This document shows, piece after piece, positions 32,811-41,056 of a stretch of 64,000 bases of DNA (its first letter is position 1; each line of letters opens with the position of its first letter). The DNA is from an uncultured Eubacteriales bacterium. GTDB taxonomy: Bacteria; Bacillota; Clostridia; Oscillospirales; Oscillospiraceae. The DNA lies in NCBI GenBank assembly GCA_900079765.1, contig LT599017.1:2883766-2947765 (forward strand), written 5' to 3'. Position numbers and translations under genes: made by a program. The notes under the pieces were generated by a model. The model was not told the origin of the DNA. It saw only the letters and a list, made by a program, of their open reading frames with translations, and searched no databases.

Positions 32811-34135
32811 ATCTTTCGTTCCCGTCCGCCTTGCTGCTGGACATTCTTCCCGCCGAGGTGCTGACGGCAACCTTTCTCTTCTCCCTGCCCCTGCGGCGGC
32901 GGCGGGCATTCCCCCCGCGGGCAGTGCTGGCCGCCGGTCTCCTCCTTGCCCTCCCCTACGCCCTGGTCTTGCCGCTGGGGGAGTTGTCCGCCGCGCTGCA
33001 GGGCTCCGCCGACGGCATGCTGGCTTATACCCTGCTCTACTCGGCCCTCTCCTACCTGCTTGGAGCCATCTTCGCCTTCGCCTGCTGCGCTGTCTCCGTC
33101 CGGGAGGCCCTCTACTGCGCTACCTGTGCCTACCTGACACAGCACTTCACCTACTGCCTGCACCGTTTCCTGCGCCCCGGCGCGGACAGCGCGGTCATGA
33201 GCACTTATGATGCTTGGTACCTTCTCATCTACGTCGCGGTCTACGCGCTGGCCTACTTCTTCATCGCCCGCAGGCTGGCGGAGGAGAAACGATATAACAT
33301 CAAGCTCTCCCACTCCCTTGGGGCGATGGTCAGCGCGCTGTCCATCGCGCTGGTCCTCAGTGCCGTGGCCCAACACTTGACGGAGCGGGGCGGCCCCCTC
33401 TACCCCATATGCCTTCTGTACGCTATGTTTTGCAGTTTCTACGTGCTCTGGGGACAGGTAGGACAGCACAGGCGGCTGGCCCTCCAGCATGAGCTGGACG
33501 TGCAGCAGCAGCTCTGGCTCAAGCACAAGGGCCAGTACGAGCTGACGGCGGAGAATGTGGAGCTCATCAACCGCAAGTGCCACGACCTAAAGCACCAGAT
33601 CGCCGCCCTCCGTCAGATTTCCGACCAGTCCCAGCGGGAGGCCACTATCCAGGCTTTGGAGGAGTCGGTGATGATCTATGACTCCATTGTGGAGACCGGC
33701 AACCACATCCTGGATACCATTCTTACTGAAAAGAGCCTCCTGTGCGAGGCACGGGGCATCACCCTCACCTGCGTGGCGGACGGGCAGTGCCTCTCCTTCA
33801 TGGACGCGGTAGATCTGTACACCATCTTCGGCAACGCGCTGGACAACGCGGTGGAGTGCGTAAGCGTCCTGGCGGACGTGGAGCGGCGAACCATCGCCGT
33901 GTCGGTCTTCTCCCGCGCCGACCTTTTGTTCATTCAGCTTGAGAATTACTGCGAGGGCTCCTTGGTCTTTGGGGACGGGCTACCCGTCACCACCAAGGAA
34001 CGTGACGGCAATCATGGCTTTGGCCTTAAAAGCATCCGGTACACGGCGGAGAAGTACGGCGGCTTTCTCACCCTCCAGGCCGAGGACGATATCTTCCTCC
34101 TCCGGGTGACCATCCCCCGATACAGGGACGGTTGA
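32807..34135 (+). CDS. GHKL-domain sensor histidine kinase
   Basis: 442 residues from a TTG at 32807, which has GGAGGTGG seven bases upstream and overlaps the regulator's TGA (TTGA). About six membrane segments in residues 1-215, a coiled linker, then NRKCHDLKHQIAAL with the phosphoacceptor His near residue 263, and a HATPase_c_5 domain with N-box FGNALDNAVEC and G-box HGFGLKSIRYTAEKYGG. The architecture is that of AgrC/ComD-like and VirS-like kinases. No accessory peptide gene is visible next to it. Confidence 0.93.
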   Translation: MNLSFPSALLLDILPAEVLTATFLFSLPLRRRRAFPPRAVLAAGLLLALPYALVLPLGELSAALQGSADGMLAYTLLYSALSYLLGAIFAFACCAVSVREALYCATCAYLTQHFTYCLHRFLRPGADSAVMSTYDAWYLLIYVAVYALAYFFIARRLAEEKRYNIKLSHSLGAMVSALSIALVLSAVAQHLTERGGPLYPICLLYAMFCSFYVLWGQVGQHRRLALQHELDVQQQLWLKHKGQYELTAENVELINRKCHDLKHQIAALRQISDQSQREATIQALEESVMIYDSIVETGNHILDTILTEKSLLCEARGITLTCVADGQCLSFMDAVDLYTIFGNALDNAVECVSVLADVERRTIAVSVFSRADLLFIQLENYCEGSLVFGDGLPVTTKERDGNHGFGLKSIRYTAEKYGGFLTLQAEDDIFLLRVTIPRYRDG

Positions 34136-34193
34136 AACGCACTGCGCCGGCCCGGTTCCGCTGCAAGTTACGCCGCGAAAGCGACAGAGTTGG

Positions 34194-34228
34194 TATCAGG
34201 CCGCGCTCCTCCGGAGCGCGGCCTGATA
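34194..34228 (+). terminator. Perfect 16-bp hairpin between kinase and GH3 gene
   Basis: TATCAGGCCGCGCTCC pairs fully with GGAGCGCGGCCTGATA around a TCC loop. No T-tract follows (TACTCCC), so it may be a rho-independent terminator of poor quality, an RNA stabiliser or a regulatory stem. Confidence 0.6.
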
Positions 34229-34281
34229 TACTCCCTCCAAGGCCCGTGTACGGGCACAGATTTGAGAGGGAGGAATCTCAT

Positions 34282-37038
34282 GTGAAGGAAAGAAAGATGC
34301 TCCGACGGCCCAAAAAAGCGATCTTCGCGCTGATGTGCGTGCTGCTGGCTTTGCTGCTGGCGGTCAATGCCGCGGCGGCGGTGCTGGTACCGAAAAACTT
34401 CAGTCTCATCAACAATTTTCTCAGCAAAGGACCCCAGGGCGAGGCGGTAACAGCCGCTATGGCCGCCTCGGCGGACATGACCCGCCAGGTGGCGGCCGAG
34501 GGCATCATCCTGCTGGAGAACAGGGGCGGCGCCCTGCCCCTGGCCCAGGGCGTCCCGGTCAATCTGTTCGGGTATGGCTCCCGGGACACGGTGTACGGCG
34601 GTTCGGGCTCCGGCTCGGGGGACAGCACCAACAACGTCACCATGGCTCAGGGCCTCCAGAACGCGGGCTTTACCGTCAATCAGGAGCTGGTAGATTTTTA
34701 CGCCGCCCGGTTCAAAGAGCGCAAGGGCGTGGGCTACACGGGCAATAACTTCGACGTGAACGAGCCCCCGGTGAGCGACTACTCCGACGCGCTGATTCAG
34801 AGCGCGAAAGACTTTTCCGATGTGGCTCTGGTGGTTATCTCCCGTCTGGGCGGCGAGGGAGCTGACCTGCCCATGGACATGAGCGCCACGCCCGGCGGCG
34901 ACGCGGGCAAGCACTACCTGGAGCTCCAGCAGGTGGAGATTGATATGCTGGAGCTGGTCAAGGCCAACTTCGGCACCGTAGTGGTCCTGCTCAACTCCGC
35001 TAACGCCATGGAGCTGGGTTTCCTGGAGGATGAGGATATTGATGCGGCGCTGTGGCTGGGCTGCCTTGGCTCCACTGGCTGCGAAGCGGCAGGCCGGGTC
35101 CTCTCCGGCACGGCGGCACCCTCGGGCCGGACCACCGGCACCTTCGCCTATGCGGTGGAGAGCGCCCCGAGTTATTACCACCTGGGCGACTATGACTATA
35201 CAAATATCACCTACGTAAATGAGTCCCCCATCGCCGCCGACAAGGAGCCGGATGCGTACCACTATGTAGACTACGCCGAGGGCATCTACGTTGGGTACCG
35301 CTACTACGAGACGGCGGCGGCCGACGGGTACATCGACTACGAAAAGACGGTCCAGTACCCCTTTGGGTACGGCCTCTCCTACACAAGCTTTGAGCAGAAG
35401 ATCACCGGCTTTGAGGACGACGGGAAGTCCATCACCCTGGCGGTCTCCGTTACCAACACAGGCAGCGCCGCGGGCAAGGATGTGGTGCAGGTCTACTACA
35501 CCGCGCCCTATACCCCCGGCGGCATTGAAAAGAGCCACGTGGTCCTTGCCGACTTCGGCAAGACCGGCGTTCTCACGCCCGGCGCGTCCGAGACCGTCAC
35601 TCTCTCCTTCACGTACGAGGACATGGCCTCCTACGACTATAGCGGCGTCAAGGTCCAGGGCGGCGCGTACGTGCTGGAAAAAGGCGATTACGAAATCAAG
35701 CTGATGGCCAACGCCCACGACGTGCTTGACAGCCGCGCTGTCCATGTTCTGGCCGACGTGGTCTATAACGATGCCGGAGAGGGCCCCCGGGCGACCGACG
35801 GCGTCACAGCGGTGAACCGCTTTGACAACGCGAGCTGGGGCGAGGGCCTGACCTACGTCTCCCGGGCCGACTGGGCGGGCACCATGCCCACCGAGCGTGC
35901 TCCCCAGAGCCGGGAGGCTGGGGCGGAGATCGTCGCCGCCCTCACCACCACGGAGTATGCAAACGACCCCGGCGATACGGACATCGTCGTCCGGGATAAC
36001 GGCCTCACCCTAGCGGGCATGAAGGGTCTCGCCTACGACGACCCCCAGTGGGAAAAGCTGCTCGAGCAGGTCAGCGTGGAGGAGATGAGCAACCTCATCT
36101 CCAACGGTGGCTGGTGCACCGAGGCGGTGCCCTCGGTGCAGAAACCCCGCTACACCGAGGTGGACGGTCCCAACGGGCTAAACAACATCATGGCGGGCAT
36201 CACCGGCAACCAATACACCGGGCAGTCGGTTCTGGGCTGCACTTGGAACCGGGTGCTGGCCCGTGAGATGGGCGTTACCTACGCCCAGGAGCTGGCGGCC
36301 TTCAACTGCTCGGGCGTGTATGCCCCTGGCCTGAACATCCACCGCTCCCCCTTCTCAGGGCGCAACTACGAGTACTTCTCTGAGGACGGCCTGCATACCG
36401 GCAAGATGGCCGCTGCCGAGATCCAGGGGATTCAGTCCCAGGGTGTGTACTGCTACGCCAAGCACTTCGCCGTCAACGACCAGGAGACCAACCGTGACCT
36501 GGGCGGCCTGTGCACCTGGGTCAACGAGCAGGCCATGCGCGAGGTGTATCTAAAGGGCTTTGAACTGGCGGTGAAGGAGGGCGGGACCTTGGGCATGATG
36601 GCCGCCTTCAACCGCCTGGGCACCACCAACTGCGCCGAGAGCCCAGAGCTCCTCACCGACGTATTGCGGGGCGAGTGGGGATTCCGGGGAACCGTCATCA
36701 CCGATTGCATCATGCAGCTGAGCTATGTGGACGCCGACCAGTGCGTCCGGGCGGGGTGCGATCTGCAGCTGGCACTGATGAACCTCAACAGTCTCACCGA
36801 GAACACCACCGGCACCGCCACCGGCCGTCAGGCCATGCGTGCCTCCACCCACAACATCCTCTACACCGTCGCCAACAGCAATGCGCTGGAGATCTCCGCC
36901 ACCCCCGTCCCTTACGGGTTCTACGCGGCGGTTATTGCCGCGGACGCAGTTCTGCTGGGCCTGTGCGCCCTCTACTTTGTTCTCCGCCACCAGAGCATGA
37001 AACGCTGGAAGGAGTCCCAGAGTGCCACGCTCCAATAA
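34282..37038 (+). CDS. GH3-family glycosidase with swapped domain order, membrane-anchored at both ends
   Basis: 918 residues from a GTG at 34282 (GGGAGGAA seven bases upstream; an ATG five codons later is the alternative). Order: membrane helix (about 12-34); the domain that is C-terminal in ordinary GH3 (AAEGIILLENRGGALPL, GSGSGSGDSTNN); FnIII-like domain with YPFGYGLSYTSFE and VSVTNTGSAAGKDVVQVYY; then the TIM-barrel domain with KHFAVNDQETNRD and GTVITDCIMQLSY, whose Asp (about residue 806) is the expected nucleophile; and a last helix near 880-903. Probable exo-beta-glycosidase. Swapped GH3 enzymes are known; two anchors are unusual. Confidence 0.88.
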   Translation: MKERKMLRRPKKAIFALMCVLLALLLAVNAAAAVLVPKNFSLINNFLSKGPQGEAVTAAMAASADMTRQVAAEGIILLENRGGALPLAQGVPVNLFGYGSRDTVYGGSGSGSGDSTNNVTMAQGLQNAGFTVNQELVDFYAARFKERKGVGYTGNNFDVNEPPVSDYSDALIQSAKDFSDVALVVISRLGGEGADLPMDMSATPGGDAGKHYLELQQVEIDMLELVKANFGTVVVLLNSANAMELGFLEDEDIDAALWLGCLGSTGCEAAGRVLSGTAAPSGRTTGTFAYAVESAPSYYHLGDYDYTNITYVNESPIAADKEPDAYHYVDYAEGIYVGYRYYETAAADGYIDYEKTVQYPFGYGLSYTSFEQKITGFEDDGKSITLAVSVTNTGSAAGKDVVQVYYTAPYTPGGIEKSHVVLADFGKTGVLTPGASETVTLSFTYEDMASYDYSGVKVQGGAYVLEKGDYEIKLMANAHDVLDSRAVHVLADVVYNDAGEGPRATDGVTAVNRFDNASWGEGLTYVSRADWAGTMPTERAPQSREAGAEIVAALTTTEYANDPGDTDIVVRDNGLTLAGMKGLAYDDPQWEKLLEQVSVEEMSNLISNGGWCTEAVPSVQKPRYTEVDGPNGLNNIMAGITGNQYTGQSVLGCTWNRVLAREMGVTYAQELAAFNCSGVYAPGLNIHRSPFSGRNYEYFSEDGLHTGKMAAAEIQGIQSQGVYCYAKHFAVNDQETNRDLGGLCTWVNEQAMREVYLKGFELAVKEGGTLGMMAAFNRLGTTNCAESPELLTDVLRGEWGFRGTVITDCIMQLSYVDADQCVRAGCDLQLALMNLNSLTENTTGTATGRQAMRASTHNILYTVANSNALEISATPVPYGFYAAVIAADAVLLGLCALYFVLRHQSMKRWKESQSATLQ

Positions 37039-37059
37039 ACTTGATAGTGCAAAAACAAT

Positions 37060-37099
37060 TTGAATTTACTGGTGATTTGACTTATACTGATGTCAGTAT
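37060..37099 (+). promoter_or_regulatory. degV promoter with palindrome at the -10/start region
   Basis: TTGAAT (37060-37065), 17-base spacer, TATACT (37083-37088). ATACTGA-TG-TCAGTAT (37084-37099) is a 7-bp inverted repeat that includes the -10 box, placed where a repressor would block initiation. Confidence 0.75.
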
Positions 37100-37151
37100 T
37101 CTGTCTCCCCGTTCCTTCGTCAAGGAGTTTTAGACAAAAGGAGTCCGGATC

Positions 37152-38000
37152 ATGAACATCAAAATAACCACCGACAGCACCTGCGACCTCTCTCCACAAC
37201 TGATCGCGGAATACGGCATCTCCATCGTCCCCCTGAGCATCATCAAGGGTGACGGCTCCTATCTGGACGGCGTCACCATCACACCGGCGGACATCTTCGC
37301 CCACATGGCTGCGGGCGGCGAGCTGTGCAAAACGGCAGCCCCCAGCCTCCACGCCTATTCGGAGCTGTTCGACGCCCTCTCGAAGGAGTACGATGCGGTG
37401 GTCCACATCTCGCTGGGGGCAAACTTTTCCTCCAGCTATCAGAACGCCTGCATCGCCGCGCAGGAAATTTCTAATGTGTGCGTCGTCGACTCCCAGAACC
37501 TCTCCACCGGGCAGGGGCTGCTGGTGCTGACTGCCTGCGACCTTGCCGCCTCCTGCCAGAACATTGCTGCCATGGTCGCCGAGCTGCGCGCAGCGGCGGA
37601 GCGGGTGGAGGCCAGCTTCCTGCTCGACAGGCTGGACTATATGCACAAGGGAGGCCGCTGCTCCTCCGTGGCGGCGCTGGGGGCCAATCTTTTGAAACTC
37701 AAGCCCTGCATCGAGGTTTCTCACGGGGTGATGCAGGTGGGCAAGAAGTACCGGGGCGACTTCGCTCGCTGCGTCCGGGCCTATATCAGTGCGCGGCTGG
37801 AGGGCCGGGCCGACGTAGATCGCGGCCGCGTCTTCATCACCCACACTCCGGTCCCGGACAGCGTCCGGACTGTCGCCCGGGACGCGGTCCAGGCGTTCGG
37901 CAATTTCGCTCGAATTTACGACACTGACGCCGGCTGCACCGTAAGCTGCCACTGTGGCCCAGGCACTCTGGGTGTGCTCTATATCCGGCGCCCCGCGTAA
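37152..38000 (+). CDS. DegV family fatty-acid-binding protein
   Basis: 282 residues. The N-terminus KITTDSTCDLSPQLIAEYGISIVPLSI, the HISLGANFSSSYQNA motif with its fatty-acid-contacting serines, and LLDRLDYMHKGGRCS are characteristic of DegV. These proteins bind a fatty acid; homologues (FakB) present it to FakA kinase. No fakA is in the window. AAAGGAG precedes the ATG. It is monocistronic with its own promoter and terminator. Confidence 0.92.
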   Translation: MNIKITTDSTCDLSPQLIAEYGISIVPLSIIKGDGSYLDGVTITPADIFAHMAAGGELCKTAAPSLHAYSELFDALSKEYDAVVHISLGANFSSSYQNACIAAQEISNVCVVDSQNLSTGQGLLVLTACDLAASCQNIAAMVAELRAAAERVEASFLLDRLDYMHKGGRCSSVAALGANLLKLKPCIEVSHGVMQVGKKYRGDFARCVRAYISARLEGRADVDRGRVFITHTPVPDSVRTVARDAVQAFGNFARIYDTDAGCTVSCHCGPGTLGVLYIRRPA

Positions 38001-38031
38001 GCGCTCCCCGATCGATCACACCGTCAAAAAA

Positions 38032-38072
38032 GCGGCGGGCCGGTTTTATAGCCGGCCCGCCGCACGTTTTAT
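38032..38072 (+). terminator. Intrinsic terminator of degV
   Basis: GCGGCGGGCCGG pairs with CCGGCCCGCCGC around TTTTATAG, followed by ACGTTTTATTT. It also faces the convergent GntR gene, for which TTTTTTGACGG lies on the other side. Confidence 0.9.
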
Positions 38073-38093
38073 TTCTTATTGCGTTTCCCCGCC

Positions 38094-38849
38094 TCACCGG
38101 TATATCTCCACGCTGAACTTGGTAAAGTCGCCCCGGTAGCGGGCCACCGAATACTCCACAGGGGCCTCCAGCCCTTCTGTGTAGGAGAGGGTCTTTACCA
38201 GGCACAGGGCCTTGTTGGGGGCCACCTTCAGCAGCTCCGCCTCCCGGTGGCGGGCATTGACCGCCTCAATCTCGCGCTGGGCGCGGCTGACCCGCACGTT
38301 GTACAAGTTCTCCAGCACCTCGTATAGGGAGCGGGTGGAGAAATCCACGTCCATCAGCCGCGCGTAGCTGCGGTAGGAGAGGTAGGTGTCCACGTAGACC
38401 ATCTGAACGTCGTCGGCCGACCGCAGACGACTCAGGTGAAGGAGGGGCGCATCGAACGACAGGCCCAGTTTCTCGTTGCACTCGGGATCGCCAGGGAGCC
38501 GCTCCAAGGCCAGCACCTTGGTGCTGGGCGTCATGCCCTTGGCCAGCATCTCCTGGTTAAAGCTCTCCAGCTTGCTTAAAAAACGGTCCTTCACCTTGGG
38601 CTGCGCCACAAAGGTTCCCTTGCCCTTGTACCGGGCCAGATAGCCCTCCTCCACCAGCTCCCGGAACGCCTGCCGGATGGTGGGGCGGCTTACACCTAAA
38701 TAGTCGCAGAGCTCGTTTTCGGGCGGGAGCATGTCCCCAGCCTTCAGCCTGGAGGTCTCGATCAGGTCCAGCATCTGCTTCTTCAGCTGATAATACAGCG
38801 GGATCGGGACGGTTTTATCCAATATAATTTCGCTCATGGGCTCTTCCAT
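38094..38849 (-). CDS. GntR/HutC family regulator (UTRA domain)
   Basis: 251 residues. Winged helix (about 15-80): PIPLYYQLKKQMLDLIE, LPPENELCDYLGVSRPTIRQAFRELVEEGYL and GKGTFVAQP; UTRA effector domain (about 95-250) ending APVEYSVARYRGDFTKFSVEI. HutC-type regulators sense sugar phosphates or acids. It is a paralogue of the GntR at 42778. GGAGGG nine bases upstream supports the ATG at 38849; a later ATG at 38837 is possible. On the minus strand TATAAT lies at 38913-38918, without a good -35. The target is unknown. Confidence 0.92.
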   Translation of the reverse strand: MEEPMSEIILDKTVPIPLYYQLKKQMLDLIETSRLKAGDMLPPENELCDYLGVSRPTIRQAFRELVEEGYLARYKGKGTFVAQPKVKDRFLSKLESFNQEMLAKGMTPSTKVLALERLPGDPECNEKLGLSFDAPLLHLSRLRSADDVQMVYVDTYLSYRSYARLMDVDFSTRSLYEVLENLYNVRVSRAQREIEAVNARHREAELLKVAPNKALCLVKTLSYTEGLEAPVEYSVARYRGDFTKFSVEIYR

Positions 38850-39010
38850 CCACGCTGTCCCTCCAAATACGAACTCCCGCGCTGGAGCCCGTCGGCTTTA
38901 ATCATATTTCCTATTATACCGTAATTCTCCAAAATAGCCAGAAGGACTTTTTACTTTTTCTATTCTTTTTCACCTGAATATTCTCTTATCCATACAAGTT
39001 TCGTTTTATA

Positions 39011-39042
39011 AAAGCCGCTGAATCTTTCGATTTAGCGGCTTA
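39011..39042 (-). terminator. Terminator of the left DUF6514 gene
   Basis: AGCCGCTGAATC pairs with GATTTAGCGGCT around TTTC; on the minus strand TTTTATAAAA follows, about 40 bases past the gene's stop. Confidence 0.8.
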
Positions 39043-39079
39043 TCATAAATATGCGAAAAGCAGTTGCGCCATTTCCGTG

Positions 39080-39349
39080 TTACAGCATATCCTCTACGAC
39101 CTCTCTGAACTGGATGGGGGAGAGCTTATTTCTGGTAAAGAGGGCGGCCATCGTCTCGGCATCGTTCTGGCTGACCGACACGTCGTGGAGTACGTCTAGG
39201 ACCTTCCACTCGTCCCCGACCCTCCCAATGATCTGGAGGCCGTAGGTGCGATAGTACCCTAACTCCGGATAGTATGACTTCTCCTCTACCGCGCAGTACC
39301 ACCATTGGAAGAGTACCGCGCCCGTCTGTGTGGCCTGTGCATCGCTCAT
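39080..39349 (-). CDS. DUF6514-like small protein, left copy
   Basis: 89 residues, identical in sequence to the protein at 39797. TYGLQIIGRVGDEWKVL followed by DVSVSQNDAETMAALFTRNKLSPIQFREVVEDML resembles DUF6514, a small family of unknown function common in Clostridia (YGI-x-n then a helical LSP-h-x-x-VhEDhL end). GAGGGGGGC about ten bases upstream supports the ATG at 39349. It lies in the left arm of an inverted duplication, and all four coding differences from the right copy are silent (including the stop). Confidence 0.7.
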   Translation of the reverse strand: MSDAQATQTGAVLFQWWYCAVEEKSYYPELGYYRTYGLQIIGRVGDEWKVLDVLHDVSVSQNDAETMAALFTRNKLSPIQFREVVEDML

Positions 39350-39796
39350 TTGTAGTTGCCCCCCTCGATTTATTTTTTTGTTGCGTTTAGGTGATGAGCC
39401 GACCGCTGCCACAATCCGCCCCACTGAAAAGAATTATAGAGCTATTTTGCCATTTCACCAGTCGCTATAAAGGCGTTTTTTGTTTTATTATAAAATATAT
39501 ACTATATATAGAATGTTCGGCAGACTGGCACAGCAAAATAGCGGGCATTATCTTTTGATTGGGAAATGCGATGCGGATAAATCCACAATTTCCTGCGTTT
39601 ACAGGCCTCTGCTTGGGCCAGAGTATTAGTCCCCATTCACAGTCATTAAATTTATAATAAGAAGTAAAAAGCGCCGCTATAGTGACTGGTGAAATGGTAA
39701 GATAGCTCTATACTTTTTTCAGTGGGGCGGATTGTGGCAGCGGTCGGCCCATCACCTAAACTCAACAAAAAAATAAATTGAGGGGGGCAACTACAA
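39350..39796. other. Upstream regions of the two DUF6514 genes and the central spacer
   Basis: 447 bases without a gene. Each arm has a -10-like box at matching positions (TATAAT about 39432-39437 on the minus strand; TATACT about 39709-39714 on the plus strand) preceded by CTGGTGAAATGG rather than a standard -35, which hints at an alternative sigma factor or activator. The centre (39479-39666) shows nothing recognisable. Confidence 0.5.
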
Positions 39797-40066
39797 ATGA
39801 GCGATGCACAGGCCACACAGACGGGCGCGGTACTCTTTCAATGGTGGTACTGCGCGGTAGAGGAGAAGTCATACTACCCAGAGTTAGGGTACTATCGCAC
39901 CTACGGCCTCCAGATCATTGGGAGGGTCGGGGACGAGTGGAAGGTCCTAGACGTACTCCACGACGTGTCGGTCAGCCAGAACGATGCCGAGACGATGGCC
40001 GCCCTCTTTACCAGAAATAAGCTCTCCCCCATCCAGTTCAGAGAGGTCGTAGAGGATATGCTGTAG
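39797..40066 (+). CDS. DUF6514-like small protein, right copy
   Basis: 89 residues, same protein as encoded at 39080-39349, transcribed in the opposite direction. Silent differences only: TTT/TTC, TAC/TAT, CCA/CCG and TAG/TAA. GAGGGGGGC precedes the ATG. A bidirectional terminator follows at 40092-40122. Retention of two identical proteins with silent divergence suggests selection or ongoing gene conversion. Confidence 0.7.
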   Translation: MSDAQATQTGAVLFQWWYCAVEEKSYYPELGYYRTYGLQIIGRVGDEWKVLDVLHDVSVSQNDAETMAALFTRNKLSPIQFREVVEDML

Positions 40067-40091
40067 CACGGAACCCTCCTTCTCCAAGAAA

Positions 40092-40128
40092 AAATTTCGG
40101 GCCGCATTGCGGCCCGAAATTTGTCTTT
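40092..40128. terminator. Bidirectional terminator
   Basis: AAATTTCGGGCCGC pairs with GCGGCCCGAAATTT around ATT; GTCTTTATT follows on the plus side and TTCTTGG on the minus side. It separates the DUF6514 gene from the convergent nitroreductase gene. Confidence 0.9.
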
Positions 40129-40137
40129 ATTAGGAGT

Positions 40138-40905
40138 CTATGCCCCAATCCAGCGGGTCTCGGTGCAGGTGCGGCGCGGAATATTGGGGTAGCGGTCTCC
40201 GTCGGGGTAACCCACCATAAGAGCGCAGCAGATCTGGTCCCCCTCCGGGATGCCCAACCACTCCCGCAGGGCGGGGGCCTCGTCCGCGATGCGGGTGAGA
40301 TAGCCCGCCCAGCAGGTGCCCAGCCAGGCGCGGACCAGCAGCAGCTCCAGCGTGGTCATGGCAATGGCTCCGTCTAGAGCGCCCAGCTCTCTGGGCCCAT
40401 GACAGAGGATGACACAGGGCGCGCCGCAGGTGATGGGGTTCTTCCCCGCCTTCACGGAGAGCGCCAGCTCTGGAGCCTTGTGGCTCTCCCGCGCCCAGTC
40501 CAGCACCAGCTCCACCGCCCGGTCGGTCTGCTCCTTTCCGTAGAGCACTGTCCACCGACAGAGCCGCCGGTTCTTGGCGTTGGGGGCAAAGGCCGCAGTC
40601 TCCAGCGCGGACTGAATTAGCTCCCGCGCCGGTGGCTCCGCCTTATAGCGGCGGATAGAGCGGCGGCTCTGGATAAGCCGTGCCACCTCGTCCCCGCCGG
40701 GGGCGGGATAGGTCTCCTCATCCGTCAGCCCCTCAAAACGAACCGCCCGGTCGGGGCAGGCGGCAGTGCAATGCATACAGCTTAGGCACCGCTTTTCGTT
40801 TCCCACCTCCGTGCGCTCATCCTCCCCCCGGCGAAAAATACCCATGGGACAGCTCTCTACGCAGCGCCCGCAGTTGATGCATAACGCTTTGTCGATTGAA
40901 ATCAT
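40138..40905 (-). CDS. Ferredoxin-domain nitroreductase family protein
   Basis: 255 residues. The N-terminal 60 residues carry two 4Fe-4S motifs: CINCGRCVESCP and CLSCMHCTAACP. A nitroreductase FMN domain follows (about 75-250), starting IQSRRSIRRYKAEPP and including APNAKNRRLCRWTVLYG and a GTCWAGYLTRI segment. Such fusions are common in anaerobes and use ferredoxin-type electrons to reduce an unknown organic substrate. Divergent from the dehydrogenase at 41057; a 21-base palindrome lies just upstream. Confidence 0.9.
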   Translation of the reverse strand: MISIDKALCINCGRCVESCPMGIFRRGEDERTEVGNEKRCLSCMHCTAACPDRAVRFEGLTDEETYPAPGGDEVARLIQSRRSIRRYKAEPPARELIQSALETAAFAPNAKNRRLCRWTVLYGKEQTDRAVELVLDWARESHKAPELALSVKAGKNPITCGAPCVILCHGPRELGALDGAIAMTTLELLLVRAWLGTCWAGYLTRIADEAPALREWLGIPEGDQICCALMVGYPDGDRYPNIPRRTCTETRWIGA

Positions 40906-40925
40906 ATACTCCAGCCTTCTTTCTA

Positions 40926-40946
40926 TTTTCCTATTTTATAGGAAAA
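40926..40946. promoter_or_regulatory. Palindrome in the nitroreductase/dehydrogenase divergent region
   Basis: TTTTCCTAT-TTT-ATAGGAAAA, a perfect 9-bp inverted repeat 20 bases upstream of the nitroreductase start codon. It is a good shape for a dimeric repressor site; the regulator is unknown. Confidence 0.5.
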
Positions 40947-41056
40947 ACAGCCGGAGCACAAGGGGCGGCGGTTTGCGGCATAAATTCTTCTTGACTTTGC
41001 CGATTTTATGTCCCAATATGGGCTTAAACCGCCAATAAAGTGAAGGAGTGAGTTTT

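Larger units (their letters stand above)
39072..40073. repeat. Imperfect inverted duplication with about 405-bp arms
   Basis: The left arm 39072-39478 and right arm 39667-40073 are near-identical reverse complements: each has the DUF6514 gene plus about 130 bases upstream, up to a shared AAAAA-CGCC block. They differ at scattered sites (three silent codons and the stop codon in the gene; several in the upstream part). The 190-base centre is AT-rich at its left edge (TATATACTATATATAG), has no gene and no repeat of its own. No terminal repeats, target duplication or transposase were seen. Confidence 0.9.

Noticed and set aside
34136-34281. N-terminal extension of the GH3 protein from base 34132
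   Set aside because: The extension would read through the 16-bp hairpin and is Arg-rich without conservation; the GTG at 34282 has a strong ribosome site.
34168-35745. Long open frame (about 525 codons) on the minus strand
   Set aside because: It lies wholly antisense to the GH3 gene, has no ribosome site and has the low-complexity, Gly/Val/His/Gln-rich composition of a GC-rich shadow frame.
39072-40073. Insertion sequence or MITE
   Set aside because: The arms carry a complete gene and its upstream region, without transposase, terminal repeats or target-site duplication.
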